Origin: Ehretia macrophylla
Lineage: Eukaryota; Streptophyta; Magnoliopsida; Boraginales; Ehretiaceae
Length of the DNA stretch: 64,000 bases
Direction: 5' to 3'
NCBI GenBank assembly: GCA_037974665.1
Contig: CM075778.1
Span: 10,281,001-10,345,000, forward strand
The notes beneath the pieces were generated by a model. It did not search any database. It was not told the origin of the DNA and saw only the letters and a list, made by a program, of their open reading frames with translations. The position numbers were made by a program, and so were the translations under genes. Shown here one piece after another: positions 23,801 through 35,122 of the stretch; positions within the stretch are counted from its first letter, which is position 1, and the number at the start of each line of letters is the position of its first letter.

Positions 23801-25148
23801 GATTGCAGTTATCTGTGTATCGAGGTTCGAGTGGGATTCAAGCAATGATGAATAGCAATGGTAGACAAATGGCAGAGCAAGACGAAGCTGTTGTAAGGGA
23901 ATTAGGAGTTCCGTACACCATTATAAGAACCGGACTATTGAAAAATACTCCAGGAGGGACACAAGGTTTCAGCTTTAAACAAGTAATTTTTGCCTTCGCT
24001 GTCTTGCATTATGTTTATGTCTTTGATATAACATCATTTGCACTTTTAACCAAACCAAGATAAATATAGATAAATTGCAGTACCTAGGCAGAGAAAATAA
24101 ATAAATAAAAAGAAGATTCTTTGAGATGACTTGAGCTCACCGTGTTGAACTTTCGCTTTTCACCAAAAACGAAAACAGAAGAAAGATGAAAGATTTTCTT
24201 TGATTGATGGGATCACCAAATGTGCATCTTGAAAGTTATACGTCTCTTTAATCTGGTTCATGGTTGGATGCCTATGCGTTTTTAAACTTTTTTTTTTTTT
24301 CATTTTGGTGAGTGATTTCAATGTGTGTGTGTGTATTACGTGTATGAATATGTCTGTTTTGGGTTTAGGGTTGCAGGGGATGGGGCGGGATTTAGATTCC
24401 AAGAATTCCATTGCTGCTTCATGGGGAATGCGTATGCGATTTTAATTTTTCTTTTTTTTCTTATTTTTTATTTTTTGCTTCTTGGTTTTTTATTGAAACA
24501 GGGAAAAGACCAAAATACCCTTCAAGTTGACAGATTTTTTAACCGGGGTGTTTGGGATTTAATGCACAACTGAGGAAGGTTGGGGGGGGGGGGGGGGGGG
24601 GGAGGTTTCGTTGTCCAACTAGTAAAAGAACTACTAGTATAGTATTATATTTATAGGAAATGTGAGCTGCCTTGGATTACTGCTATCATGGTATTGAATT
24701 CAGCGGTTTTGATATAATCTTACAAAAGGCTGAATTACAGGGATATTCATACATTTGTTCAATGAACGGTCATGATTTACTCAAGCTTCCTTATGACAGG
24801 GTAGTGCAACAAAAGGAAGCCTTAGCAAGGAGGACGCAGCCTTCATCTGCGTGGAAGCTCTTGATGCAGTCCCACAAAAAGGGCTGATTTTCGAGGTTAG
24901 TCTATAGTTTCTAGGGTCCATTTCAGCCATATATATTACGCATGAAATGATCAGTAGAACTAATAATTCCCAGTAAGTCCAGAATGAAAATAAACTAATA
25001 TGCGTCATAATGCTATAGCGTCACCTTATTGTCTTGTGGATGTTTAATCTGTCAACTCTCCGGTTTGGATCAGGTGGTTAATGGGGAAGAGAAGGTTTCG
25101 GATTGGAAGATGTGCTTTGCAGCATTGATGGAGGACTCCGGGCAGTAG
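20858..25148 (+). CDS. NAD(P)-binding Rossmann-fold (atypical SDR) protein, predicted chloroplast
   Basis: Nine coding exons read in one frame with GT-AG introns: 20858-21065, 22643-22726, 22806-22864, 23186-23281, 23407-23484, 23608-23670, 23809-23982, 24800-24895 and 25074-25148 (stop TAG). They give 310 residues. The first 50 or so residues (MAASTLASTLSL, rich in Ser/Thr, few acids) look like a plastid transit peptide. Then come MDQILDYIEGGPKLRKWYG, an acidic linker, and VLVTDGDNEIGQ at about 106-117, a variant glycine-rich nucleotide-binding loop. VILLSQLSVYR and PYTIIRTGLL follow, the latter the usual active-site-region strand of atypical SDRs of the NmrA/Tic62 type. The substrate is unknown. 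The start is the first ATG in the open frame. Intron 1 holds a hAT MITE and intron 7 a 21-base G run. Possible 3'UTR introns lie after 25178. Exon phases all agree, so I am confident of the model. Confidence 0.9.
21811..21998. mobile_element. hAT MITE in intron 1 of the SDR gene
   Basis: Begins CAGTGGTGGAGCCA and ends TGGCTCCTCCACTG, with perfect 8-bp target duplications CCCTCACA at 21803-21810 and 21999-22006. 8-bp duplications and a CAGTGG terminus are the hAT signature. It has no coding capacity. Confidence 0.9.
22206..22402. repeat. Short direct repeat and hairpin in intron 1
   Basis: GAAGATAATGGCAGTAACT occurs twice about 150 bp apart (near 22210 and 22363). The second copy is followed by CTACACTG-ATTT-CAGTGTAG, a perfect 8-bp stem. 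The origin is unclear. Confidence 0.6.
24582..24602 (+). repeat. Run of 21 G in intron 7
   Basis: A homopolymer of 21 G is unusual in an AT-rich plant intron. Its true length may be uncertain because such runs are error-prone in sequencing. Confidence 0.9.
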
Positions 25149-25361
25149 ATTCTGCAAAATTCACGATGAGGAGGAAATGGTAAGCGGTAAAACTTTCATT
25201 TGTCATGAGATCTAGGAACAACCTATTGGAAACTACTACTGATTTTTGCATTATCTAATTATAATGCAGAGATACAGTTTGTCCTGTAGATAGATGCAAG
25301 TATGGAGATCAGAAACAGGCTTTTGTAACCTGTGGCTTTCATGTTCATGTAATTATAAGGC

Positions 25362-25393
25362 AGATGCATCTGCATCTGCATCTGCATCTGCAT
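25362..25393 (+). repeat. Hexamer microsatellite (TGCATC)n
   Basis: About five tandem units of TGCATC in the probable 3'UTR or flank of the SDR gene. Confidence 0.9.
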
Positions 25394-26694
25394 TCCACTC
25401 CATCAGTCTCGGTGTGCAAGCTTTTGAACATGGAAACAAATAGGACGGCTGGCCACTGCGACTCCTGCATTGCTGATTTCATAATGCAGGTAAGGAATCT
25501 ACATATTTATATGAGCGCGAAATGGATGTCACGGATATAATTGTAGCTACTAACCGTGTTTTCTATTCGAGCAAATCTTGCAGTAACATCCTGCAGAAAC
25601 AAAAGAAAATTGAATTGATTCATCTGCTATTTTTCATGTTTGATGTTCCTAGCTCATTGTGTATTTACGGTACAGAAAGATCTCAGTGACCAATTAGCTG
25701 CTTCTCTTAACGAAAATGAGAAAGGAATAAGAGTAAAAAATATCACAACTGGACTGACGAGGATTTGGATTTTCTTATAACAATATGACTTCATTATCAT
25801 TAATGTCTCTCGTAACGTAAGGGGATCCAAATTTGGCGAAGGGAGGCCATGTGCTAATTGTGCCTTTTTAACATCGTTACTTATCGTCTTCCTCAGTGTC
25901 TTCTTCTTCTTCTTCTGGTAAAACTCAGTTTCTATCATTTTGCACTGCAAAAACTAATTCTGCACTTCATGGACTGATGGGAATAGTTTAAGGATCTAAA
26001 CCTATGCAACAAAAGTCCATGAACCTCAAAGAGCTACAAGGAAAAAGTTGCTAAATATGGCAATCATGCACATGGGTGTCTCAGGCCAGTCCACAGGATT
26101 AACAGTTGATTCCAAGAGAGGCAAGTCTTGCATCCGTCAATGATCGACGTCTATATAGACCCTATATTTTGTGAGTGACAGAGGTCTGTTAATGACGAAC
26201 GCAATATTTTTCATTCCAAAAATAGAGGGAAGAAGAAATTTGACCATCAAAGGCACTTGTAATCATTTTATGTCTGATTTTATAGAGACTTTAATCATAC
26301 AAAAGTGTCATTTTTTGTTCAAATTTATCATACCTCAAAAAAGTAACAAATCTCGAAAATATAATAGTTGTGCTTTGAAATTTAATAACACAATACTGTA
26401 AACTATAAAATCACAATAATTAACCTTGAAATTATGAAAGTCCAACTCAAAGATGCCAATTACATAAGTCATAACATGACATCAATTACATGTCTCCAAC
26501 AACAAGAAATAAGTGACAAATGAAAATTGAGGGGTAAAGTCGTAAAGATTCTACATTGATTGCCAAATAATCAGCTTAATATTCAGTTTCATTTACTCAT
26601 TCCCTAAGCTCTAGCCTGTTTGGTTTTTTGTTGTAATCATTTTGTCTCTTATTAATGCACAGCAGCTTTTTTCAGAGCATCCAAAACAACTTTT

Positions 26695-27420
26695 CCCTCC
26701 CAATTTCTTTTTTAACTTTTTCCCTTACACATTGCAAAAGTGCAAAGTAATGTTGTACAATAAATCTCAAATGTGGTTACATAGTAAGAATTTTGTATAT
26801 TGAACTATTCTTAAAAAACATAAAGTAATGCTGCTCCAGTAAACCTCAAATGTGGTTACTATTCTTCCATACAAGCTCCCCCTAACCTATATAAGGTGTT
26901 GCTCGCTTTCTCTCAGCCACTAGTGGCTTATGTAGTGGTCAGCATTTTTACGTGCTCTTCTTTGCCCTGAAATTTTTGATCAATGGAGGAACAATATCTT
27001 AACACTTAACAGAAATTTTGTATACTGGAGTGCTTTTTTTTTCCTTAAAAATGACAATTAAAAGACCACCATCAGCCCGATAAAGATAATATGCTCAAGA
27101 TAGCTAAGAGTTAGGCTTAAAAATTATCATAGTGTCTCTGGCGCGTATGCCTCACGCTCGGAAAAGATAATTCCAAAAAGGTATTCCTTTATTACTTTTT
27201 CCCTCACACATTGCAAAAATTGTGAAGTAAATTGCCATAATAAATTCCAAACGCGGTTATCATTCTTCCCTATATTTCACAAATAACAAGAGTTTTGTAT
27301 ATCGATATATTAAAGATTACTCAAGAAAGCTACGAGTTAAGCTTAAAAATAATTATAGCGTCTCTGGTGCGCGTATGTCTCATGCACAGAAACGATAATT
27401 CCAGAACGCTATTCCTCCAC
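26695..27420. repeat. Degenerate direct repeats
   Basis: A block around CTCAAGATAGCTAAGAGTTA at 27092-27190 recurs at 27317-27417, both with TCTCTGG and GATAATTCCA. A TTTTTCCCT-CACATTGCAAAA block recurs at about 26715 and 27197, and AAATGTGGTTAC-like sequence recurs several times. This looks like an old local duplication. Confidence 0.6.
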
Positions 27421-28301
27421 CATCAGTTGCAGAACTATAGCAAGTGGGAACAATGTGATACACTATGTTCTGTTCATCCTCAAAATGACAAAAGATCACA
27501 AGGTAATAAACTGTTGCCAAAATGACAAAAAAATAAAAAAGCTGTTGCCAAGCAGAGACATTGCTATTTATGGGGTTGGATAAGCTTTTGACGAAGTATA
27601 TACCAACCAATTTCCCTTTAGGCCTCAACATATTGCAGACATGACGAGGAATATTTTTAGACAAACATGGGAAAGAATAAAGTGGGCCATTGAAAGTTCT
27701 TTTCAGAAGAAGAAAGGACAAAAGAGGATGATGATGCTGCAAGACAGATAACATAGAACCAGATCTAATTCTCACGTTTTTAAAACGATAACGATAATAA
27801 AAATATTAATATATGATGAATTAGTAATATGTGACAATATCGTTTAAAATTGCATTTTTAAGTTCCAATATGATTAGGATTAGATCATTGACCCTTGTAG
27901 CAAAAGCAAGAAAAAAAGGACCAGATCATGAGAAGATAATGAAAATTGAGATTGTCGAAAAAAAATTATTACTTTCGTTATAGTTGACCGAATATCAAAA
28001 TACACTTCATCTTCACGCAAAGTAACCAAAAAGCAGATTAAGTAACAAAGCTAAAACTAACTCAAAGGGGAAAAGGGGGAAATGGAACAAAGATCTTTAC
28101 CACCCACACTAGCTTTGATAGAAAATGCTCGAGATGTAAATGAAATCAAACTTTATCCCACTAAATGAGGTACGAAAATGTTCGAGCTATGCTTATAAAA
28201 AAAGATATAAGATTTTGTGATTCCAACAAGATGAGCAATTACAATGCTCGATGTGTGAAGGCTATTATTCTTCCAAGAAAATTGGTGAGAATGAAGGTGT
28301 C

Positions 28302-28333
28302 AATGTCTCAGTCTCAGTCTCAGTCTCAGTCTC
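28302..28333 (+). repeat. Hexamer microsatellite (TCTCAG)n
   Basis: About five TCTCAG units just beyond the stop codon of the ELF4-like gene, in its probable 3'UTR. Confidence 0.9.
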
Positions 28334-28348
28334 CAATTTAACAGTACA

Positions 28349-28699
28349 TCAACTGGATCTAACTCTCTTCTGACCACCACCACCCCTTCCGTCAGATTTA
28401 GTAGTCCCGGCCGATTCGCCGTCCGACGAAGCCTCCATGGATTTGGTGAAGGAGTTGGAAAGATCAGCATAGAGATCAACCACCCTTCTGATGTTGTTGT
28501 TGAGCTCTCTTATCAAACCAACATTTCGAGTCAAATTATCTGGGATCTTAGACTCATGATTCTGATTAATTTCATTGATTAGCAACCTGTTTTGATCCAA
28601 AATGTTCTGAACTTGCACAAAGCTCCTCTGAAAAGTCTGTACAACTTTGCCATCGATTTGTGCTCCGTTACTAATACCAGAAAATATGTCTCCTTCCAT
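28349..28699 (-). CDS. EFL3: ELF4-like protein (ELF4-like 3 type)
   Basis: A single-exon frame of 116 residues starting MEGDIFSGISNG and ending QKRVRSS. Residues about 17-92 form the DUF1313/ELF4 helical domain, with the hallmark segments VQNILDQNRLLINEINQNHE and NVGLIRELNNNIRRVVDLY. The short MEGD start and the C-terminal SDGE...TKSDG...QKR tail match the ELF4-like 3 subgroup rather than ELF4 itself. ELF4 acts in the evening complex with ELF3 and LUX to repress clock genes; ELF4-like proteins share the fold, but their own roles are less defined. The length is normal and no defect is visible. ELF4 genes are usually intronless in the coding part. The upstream flank holds GT/GA tracts at 30069-30120, and an evening-element-like AAATATCC (minus strand, 30229-30236) differs from the consensus by one base. 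Confidence 0.93.
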   Translation of the reverse strand: MEGDIFSGISNGAQIDGKVVQTFQRSFVQVQNILDQNRLLINEINQNHESKIPDNLTRNVGLIRELNNNIRRVVDLYADLSNSFTKSMEASSDGESAGTTKSDGRGGGGQKRVRSS

Positions 28700-30067
28700 T
28701 TCAAAATTACCACTTCATCTGAAAATTCGAGTAAACACTGCAAACAGAAATCCGAATTTTTCTCAGACTAAAAGTAATCCAGTTAACATTTTTCTGGATA
28801 ATCATGAACAGATCAAAACAGCATAACTCATTTAGTAAAGAAGCCGGATATCCAAAACCATTGTTGTGACCCGCACTGAAACAGTGCTTAATTATCAAAA
28901 CTTGAACTGAATCCCTTATAAACTAATAGATTAATAGATGTAAACAAATAACACGCCCCTCTATTAAAACGGGCTGGAATGCAAAAGGGTATGGAAACCA
29001 ATCAATAATTTCTCCTCAAGAGACAATGAATGTGAATTACAACAATCTTGGATTTCAACAGTGATAAACCGGCGATGCAATTCCATCATGAAATGATTTG
29101 AATAGTTTATTAATATTGAATTTCTTTTTATAATATTATATTCATTACGTTCGGATCCAAATCCAATCACAACTTCCATCTTTATGCACAAGCTTAATTT
29201 TGAAACCACGAGAGACAGATAGAGAAGGATCAGACAAAGTCTTCTTGTATGGCACAAAAAGCTGACATCTATTACCACAAAAGGTAATATTTTCTCCTAA
29301 ATGCGTGTGCTCCAAAAACTAAACACACATCTGGGTTTCAAAGTTGAATCTTAAAAAGCTCCAACAAAATTACAACAGGTTAAAATGCAATAATTTTAAA
29401 GAAAAATAATGTTTAATGAACAAGTCAAATTCGATAATGTCAAGATATTTTATCGAATCGTGTGATGAAGAGATTCTAAGTAAAGAGACCAAGTAATCTA
29501 AATGATTTTGATATTGATGCTGCAGAAAAAAGATGAACCAAATTGCAACAAAAAGAGGAGGTTGAATTTGATTTAGAATACATAGCACATATAAAGACAC
29601 ACATAAGAGAGGGATCTCAAAGTGGAAAACAAATGCTAGCTAGCATTCTTGAAAAGCATATAACAAAAAAACGAAATTAAAAAAAACACTTAGTCTAGAG
29701 TGGGACATATCAATGAATTATCTATGCACCCCGCATCAAAAACTTCGCCAAAGTACACTATTTTGTCAAGGTAGACAACATAGTAATAAACTAATTCGAA
29801 TTAACGATAATATTGTGATGTCTTAAAAGGTTTCAAATTTCAAGGAAAAATTTAACAAAGTACACGCTACCATAAAAAATAATAGTATACATTAAAAAAA
29901 AAAATTATACTCAAAACAAAAGGGTACAAATATATAAAATCATTTTACCTTTGAAAATTATGGAGATTTCTTGTTATTCTTCTATCTCCAAGAAAGTGTG
30001 GAGAAACATTGAGAGTGGTATAAAAATATTACTGGGACATGAAAAGAGCTAGAGAGAGAGAGTGATT

Positions 30068-30108
<41 letters not shown>

Positions 30109-30522
30109 AAGAGAGAGGGAGAGAGAATTTACGTGAGATTTGACAGATGAGACACTTATGGGGTGCATAGACTTGTTGGGTGGAGGGGGATGGTGGTGTT
30201 TTTCTCTGTGTGTGTGTTGTGTGTGTGTGGATATTTCTCTCTCCTCGTTTACTTCACCTGCGGGATTCTCCGCTCGTTTATTGCAAGTTCAGAGTGGGAA
30301 AGATCTTTATTTGTGTTCCCACTCGGGAGTTAAAAATGTACTTTAGCTGCTGCTACGTGCGAATTTTTCCTTGTAAAAGCACTTGTACATCATCATCTAG
30401 GCCGCCCATGAACTAAAATCGTACACCAGTTAGTTGTCTTTTTTATTTTATTTAATTTTGAGTACAACAAAAACGAAATCGTGATTTGTATTTAAATTTT
30501 TTTATTTTTCTCAACTCTTTAA
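28700..30522. other. 5' flank of the ELF4-like gene
   Basis: AT-rich to about 29.95 kb, then G+C-richer sequence around the GT/GA tract and on to about 30.42 kb. This may be the promoter and 5'UTR of the minus-strand ELF4-like gene, possibly with a 5'UTR intron. No other gene was seen. Confidence 0.45.
30069..30120 (+). repeat. (GT)n/(GA)n microsatellite
   Basis: About eleven GT units followed by a GA-rich tract. On the ELF4-like sense strand this is a CT/AC tract of the kind common near plant transcription starts. Confidence 0.9.
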
Positions 30523-30691
30523 TGTATTTAGTTATCTTCTTTTGATTTTCTCTTTACATGGTTTTTGGATTTCTCTTTTTTTTTTTTTTTTAAAAAGAAG
30601 AAAATAAAGAGAGTAATAAGAGAATCTCCGATCTTGATTGGATTGAATTTTGGAAGGAAAGGAAAGGGTATGACTAAAGAATTTTTTAAGG
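30523..30691 (+). repeat. Direct repeat, copy 1
   Basis: Starts TGTATTTAGTTATCTTC and ends CTAAAGAATTTTTTAA. It is nearly identical to 31420-31587, with the main difference in the length of a T run. Confidence 0.85.
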
Positions 30692-30966
30692 TTTAACTAA
30701 TGCAAATTATTTATCTAATTCAAACATCAATTTAACATTATAAAAATAATTATGAACCCATCCTTTAGTTGTAAACGAGACAAAAAATTCATATAAATAA
30801 CAGATATACACCAATAAATAATTAAGAAAATTTACAAATTATAGAAAAGATATTGGAGAAGTCAATCAGAAGGCAAATGAAATAGTAAATTATTGCTAAG
30901 TAAGAGTTTGACCAATATTTAGTTAGTATGATAATTATTACATGTTATTATATTAAAAATAAGAAG

Positions 30967-30994
30967 GAACAACAACAACAACAACAACAACAAC
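30967..30994 (+). repeat. (CAA)n microsatellite
   Basis: About nine CAA units between the two direct repeats. Confidence 0.9.
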
Positions 30995-31419
30995 ATAATA
31001 GTACTATAATAATAACAAAAAGAATAATAAATAATAGAAAAGATATCGCAAATAAATTTGCAAGAAAAATCAAACGAATAATTGAAAGAGGAGTGAATGG
31101 AAAAAATTAACTTTTTTCTCTTTTTGCCGTCAATTTGGAAGAAGAAAGAAGAGTGGGAAAAAAGAGTGAAAAATACATTTTTTTTTACTTTAACTTGATG
31201 ATAGTTTTGTCCTCAAAAAATTAGCAACAGAATTATAAAACGTGGATTTACAAATTCCACCTCTTGGACTCGGATTTGAGTAAGGTTTGTGTAAATCCAA
31301 GAATTACAAATCTTGGATTTGAATTTTTTTAAAAAGGTACAATCAAACAAAAAAACTTGAATTTGCAAATGAATTCCACAAAAATTTATGGAATTCATTT
31401 ATTCCAAACGGTCTGTTAG

Positions 31420-31587
31420 TGTATTTAGTTGTCTTCTTTTGATTTTCTCTTTACATAGTTTTTGGATTGCACTTTTATTTTATTTTTAAAAAATAAGAAA
31501 ATAAAGAGAGTGATAAGAGAATCTCCGATCTTGTTTAAATTAAATTTTGGAAGGAGAGGAAAGGGTAAGACTAAAGAATTTTTTAAA
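31420..31587 (+). repeat. Direct repeat, copy 2, interrupted by the Pack-MULE
   Basis: The same sequence as 30523-30691. The Pack-MULE is inserted in its last bases, and the first copy may show what the target looked like before insertion. Confidence 0.8.
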
Positions 31588-32018
31588 GGGGGATTGCACA
31601 GTATCTCTCTATGGTTTTTCAAAATTGTACAAAATCTCTTGTGATTTAAAAATTGCACGGTACCCTTTTATTGTTTCTGAAACCAAGCATACGCACCCCC
31701 TCCCCCCCCCACCCCACACCTTTCTATCAACAAAGTTATCAAAATTGTATAAAAAAATTTAAATACCTCTCAATTCTTTTCCTTTTTCTCTTTTCTCTTT
31801 TTCCTTTATGTATATACATGTTTGACCAAAAAAAGAAATATATATATATATATATATATATAACCTGAATGACGCGAACAAACATTCAGATGGTTGGGGC
31901 TTTAAGGTAAGTTCCCAATTAGGATTTCATGGCTGATGGTTATATGATGTATCTACAATTTTTGCATGTCCGCTTCATTTTCAATTGTGTGCTTGAGGTT
32001 TGACTCTAATTTTTATTG

Positions 32019-32178
32019 CAAGCCCTAGAGAGTTTTCTTCTTAGGTGCCCAAGAGATATTTCTTCTTATTATGACCAAATACTACACCTTACTCTAGAGT
32101 TTCTTAGCTATGATCCTAATTTTACTGATGATATGGACAAAGACATTGATGATAAAAATCACGAAGAGGAAGAGGATA
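32019..32178 (+). pseudogene. CAND1 exon fragment captured in the Pack-MULE
   Basis: The translation QALESFLLRCPRDISSYYDQ continues into a block ending LTLEFLSYDPNFTDDMD and an acidic DDKNHEEEED run. It matches the HEAT-repeat region of plant CAND1, the cullin-associated, neddylation-dissociated exchange factor of SCF ubiquitin ligases. It begins after an intron-like stretch (TTTTATTGCAAG) and ends at a former donor-like TAAGTATG. Only about 53 of more than 1,200 residues are present, so it is a gene fragment, not a gene. A short repeat of TTTTACTGATGATATG at about 32355 hints at a second scrap of the same exon. Confidence 0.8.
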
Positions 32179-32186
32179 AGTATGTT

Positions 32187-32337
32187 CAGTGGCAAACCCA
32201 GATACTCAAGATTAGGAGGTGTACTCATGCAATGAGAGAGGTCATGGTGTGCCTAATATAATGAAAATGTCCAATATAATAGTTTTCATAACAAAAAAAA
32301 TGTTTTTTTTTTCAAGTTGTCTTAATAGGTCCTCCCC
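32187..32337. mobile_element. Small insertion with 10-bp flanking repeats
   Basis: A 151-bp segment starting CAGTGGCAAACCCAG, which is hAT-like, lies between two copies of TAAGTATGTT (32177-32186, 32338-32347). The right end does not mirror the left, so this may be a truncated hAT MITE. Confidence 0.5.
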
Positions 32338-33407
32338 TAAGTATGTTGCCTACTTTTACTGATGATATGTGACCGCGTTGTTGTACAATCAATAATAAGT
32401 ATAAAAAATAAAGTAATAATAGTAAAGTTAAAATTCCTCTTTGACCAGCAAATGGCTACTCAAGGGTTGTCCACAGGAAATCGGGATTGTTGCCAAGAAT
32501 TCGTAAACAAGGAAAATAAATGAAAGTGGTTTAAAGTTGGATTGTGTCTAATTATGAGAAAGGTAAAATTGACTAATGGCAATTTCTTAGCCTAGCACAA
32601 CTCGAAGCTTTAAGGTGTATTAATGGGGGGAAAGCTGACTTGGGATGATAGTTCGGCTAAATTACTATTCTTTATGTTCGTGGATTCAGGTTCAACCAAT
32701 TAAGCATAAACGGATTAGGCTACAAGCTCTGATAATATGGGTTAAGGCAATTAGGGGTATTGAAGCATAACCTATCACTAAGGCATAAATTATCATTCAC
32801 TTTACCTAAATTAACTAACCCAATTTAACTCTAACTTCTAATTGACTCAATAGACATAGATTATCATGGTAGATTATCTATCTCAACTAAAGGCATGCAA
32901 CTATTAGTTAATGGTTTCTTCCTAATTCATACCCCTAGAATCTACAAGATTCAACAACAAAAGAATAGGATTTCTTGAAATACGAAACTACAACTACAAA
33001 TATGTAGATGATAAATTAAGAATATCCAAACAAGTAATCCAAGTATGAATTTATAAATCTAAATCTAAATCCAAACATAAAGTAGAGTAAATAGTTAGCT
33101 ACCACCCCAAATCATAGGTGTTTAATGTGTATTCATATCCAAGAAAACCAAAGATAGAATAAAAAGATGAAGTTCAAGAGATCTCATGGGTGTAATGATG
33201 ATGAAGATGATGATCGAAGCTCTTGAATCCACTCTTCTTTAATCTTGAGTTGTTCTTGCTTTGGATCAGTTATTCAATGGCCTTTTGATGTCCTAGGGCT
33301 TCAAAAATGGCCAAAAGTCCTTCTTAGGTCGTGCAAAGGGCTATTTAGAAGTCTAAGAGTGGTAGAAGTCGGGTTCTAACCAACTTTGGACTTTATGTAT
33401 AGTGCTC

Positions 33408-33480
33408 GATCGATCAGGAAATGGGCCCGATCGATCGGTTACTATTCACATCTAATGCATACTTTGCTCGATCGATCGGA
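33408..33480. repeat. Three CGATCGATC palindromes
   Basis: CTCGATCGATCA, CCCGATCGATCGG and CTCGATCGATCGG occur within about 75 bases in an otherwise AT-rich stretch. Confidence 0.85.
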
Positions 33481-34334
33481 CATTACTCCCTTTTGCACAG
33501 TAAACTTTCGATAGCAATTTTGGGAGCATTTGACCTCCGATTTTGACATGGTTTGTTGCGTTGAAACCATATTGACGATGAGAATATCATGGTGATGCAT
33601 ATTTCCATCATATGAGAACACTTACATATTGGGTCACTAATGGTTCGTCATCTCTTGTCATTTTCACCGTTTCAACTTGATTTTGTTCTTTTTACATCCA
33701 AGTTGTTTCTCGTTTGCTTCGAACTTATATTCCATCAAAATATGTAAGAATGATCAAATTTTCACCAATTCAAGTATGCAATTCATGCAAAAAGAAGGAT
33801 TTTAGGGACAAAAATATTGACTTATGATCAATATGGAAGGAAGACACTGATTGGGGGTCTGCCGGGGTTGTGGAATGAGTCTGACGGGGTCGGGGGTTTG
33901 AGAGGTAGGATGGGGGGTCCAATAGGGCTAGGGGTGGGTGATGGGTGGGGACAATGTACTGATCTATGCGAAATTTTTTTATTTTCTTTTTGGTTTTTTG
34001 TTTACGGCATGGGGGTGGCGGTGGGGGGAGGAGTGGGGAAGATGACAAACATTTTTTAAATTTTTTTTTTTTGGGTTAAAAGAATGGGTGAAGAGAGAAG
34101 AAAAGAAAAAGAAAAAATATGTATCATATAAGGGTATTTTTGTCCAAATAATTAATAATTTAAGCAAAAAAAACATGAATAATTGTACTTAACTCGCATG
34201 CATCACACTTTCCGTTAAAAAAAGACGGATTTTTTTTTACGGAGAGGAGTACTATGCTCAGTTTCAGAAACCATAGAAGGGTATCGTGCACTTTTAAGAC
34301 CACAGGGGGTCCAGTGTAGTTTTGGAAAGAATTT

Positions 34335-35119
34335 CATTTAAAATCCTCTCAACTTGGAGTTTTATGGTGGAAAAGGAAAAATTAATGTGTGAAATATTTT
34401 AATTGTCCCTAATACTTTTACATGATTCCACTCATCTATCAGCTCCTCTTGTAGATCAATGCTTAATTATATCCTTAACATAATAATGAATATGAATAGT
34501 TAAGTAATTTTTCGTTTAAAATTATCATTTTATTTTATTTCCTTCACCAATCCAAACAAAGAATTATCAAATTATTTAATTTCATTTCCCTTATTATTAT
34601 GTTTCAATCCAGACTAGGGTATCCCTTTCCTTTCATTTTCTTTATTGTCATTCCTCTTTGTTGCTTTCCTTTCCTTTCCGTTGTGCAATACATATAAAAA
34701 AATCTAGCTAAAATAAAGAATACACGGTGGAAATAAATAATATAAAAGGAAGAAATCAACTGGATGTTATCCAAGTAATGTATAAAAATAAAAAGTATCA
34801 TCAAACAAAACTAGATAAAAAAATTTACCACTTAGGACAAAAGAAAGAGATGGTGCTTTGACTTTGAAGACTCCAATGTAAAAGCTCTTCACAAATGCAC
34901 ACACACTACCACGATAAAGTAGAACGAGCTCGAAGTAAATGACACGCTTCCAGAGGTAAAGTTTGCACAGAACCCGATAAGATATGAGAAGTGTTTGTTA
35001 TGTTCTCTCTTACCTATTAGGGTATATTATGCTTCTATTTATAAAATTTACTAAATATAATAAGCTACCTGTAATGCCCAAACTAAATACAAGCCCACAT
35101 CTTAAGTCCAAGTTTATTC
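34335..35119. other. Intergenic stretch, nothing recognised
   Basis: AT-rich DNA with C/T-rich tracts near 34620-34680. No gene was seen. Confidence 0.5.
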
Positions 35120-35122
35120 TAA

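Larger units (their letters stand above)
25149..28348. other. 3' flank of the SDR gene and intergenic region
   Basis: The first few hundred bases are probably 3'UTR, with possible introns starting GTAAGC near 25179 and GTAAGG near 25490. Beyond that I see only AT-rich DNA. A duplicated segment and a hexamer microsatellite are listed separately. A 131-residue minus-strand open frame at 27380-27775 shows no family features. Confidence 0.5.
31582..34325. mobile_element. Pack-MULE (Mutator-like) carrying a CAND1 exon piece
   Basis: Terminal inverted repeats of about 110-120 bp lie at roughly 31582-31700 and 34215-34325. They share the sequence GGTTTCTGAAAC and flanking blocks around TTGCACGGTACCC and GTGCACGATACCC. 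Perfect 9-bp repeats AAAGAATTT flank the element (31573-31581, 34326-34334), fitting Mutator. There is no transposase. Inside are a host-gene exon piece, a small insertion with 10-bp direct repeats, a stretch with CGATCGATC palindromes, a G-rich segment (33840-34050) and a long (AT)n at 31838-31862. About 1.8 kb of the interior (32350-34200) is unclassified. Confidence 0.75.

Noticed and set aside
24370-24445. Possible extra exon in intron 7 of the SDR gene after GGGTTGCAG
   Set aside because: Exons 7 and 8 join in phase without it and give the expected protein; an extra exon would break the frame.
27380-27775. 131-residue minus-strand open frame
   Set aside because: No family motif, AT-driven composition, and it overlaps the degenerate repeat at 27.3-27.4 kb.
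33817-34059. 80-residue Gly-rich frame
   Set aside because: Explained by a G-rich low-complexity segment within the Pack-MULE.
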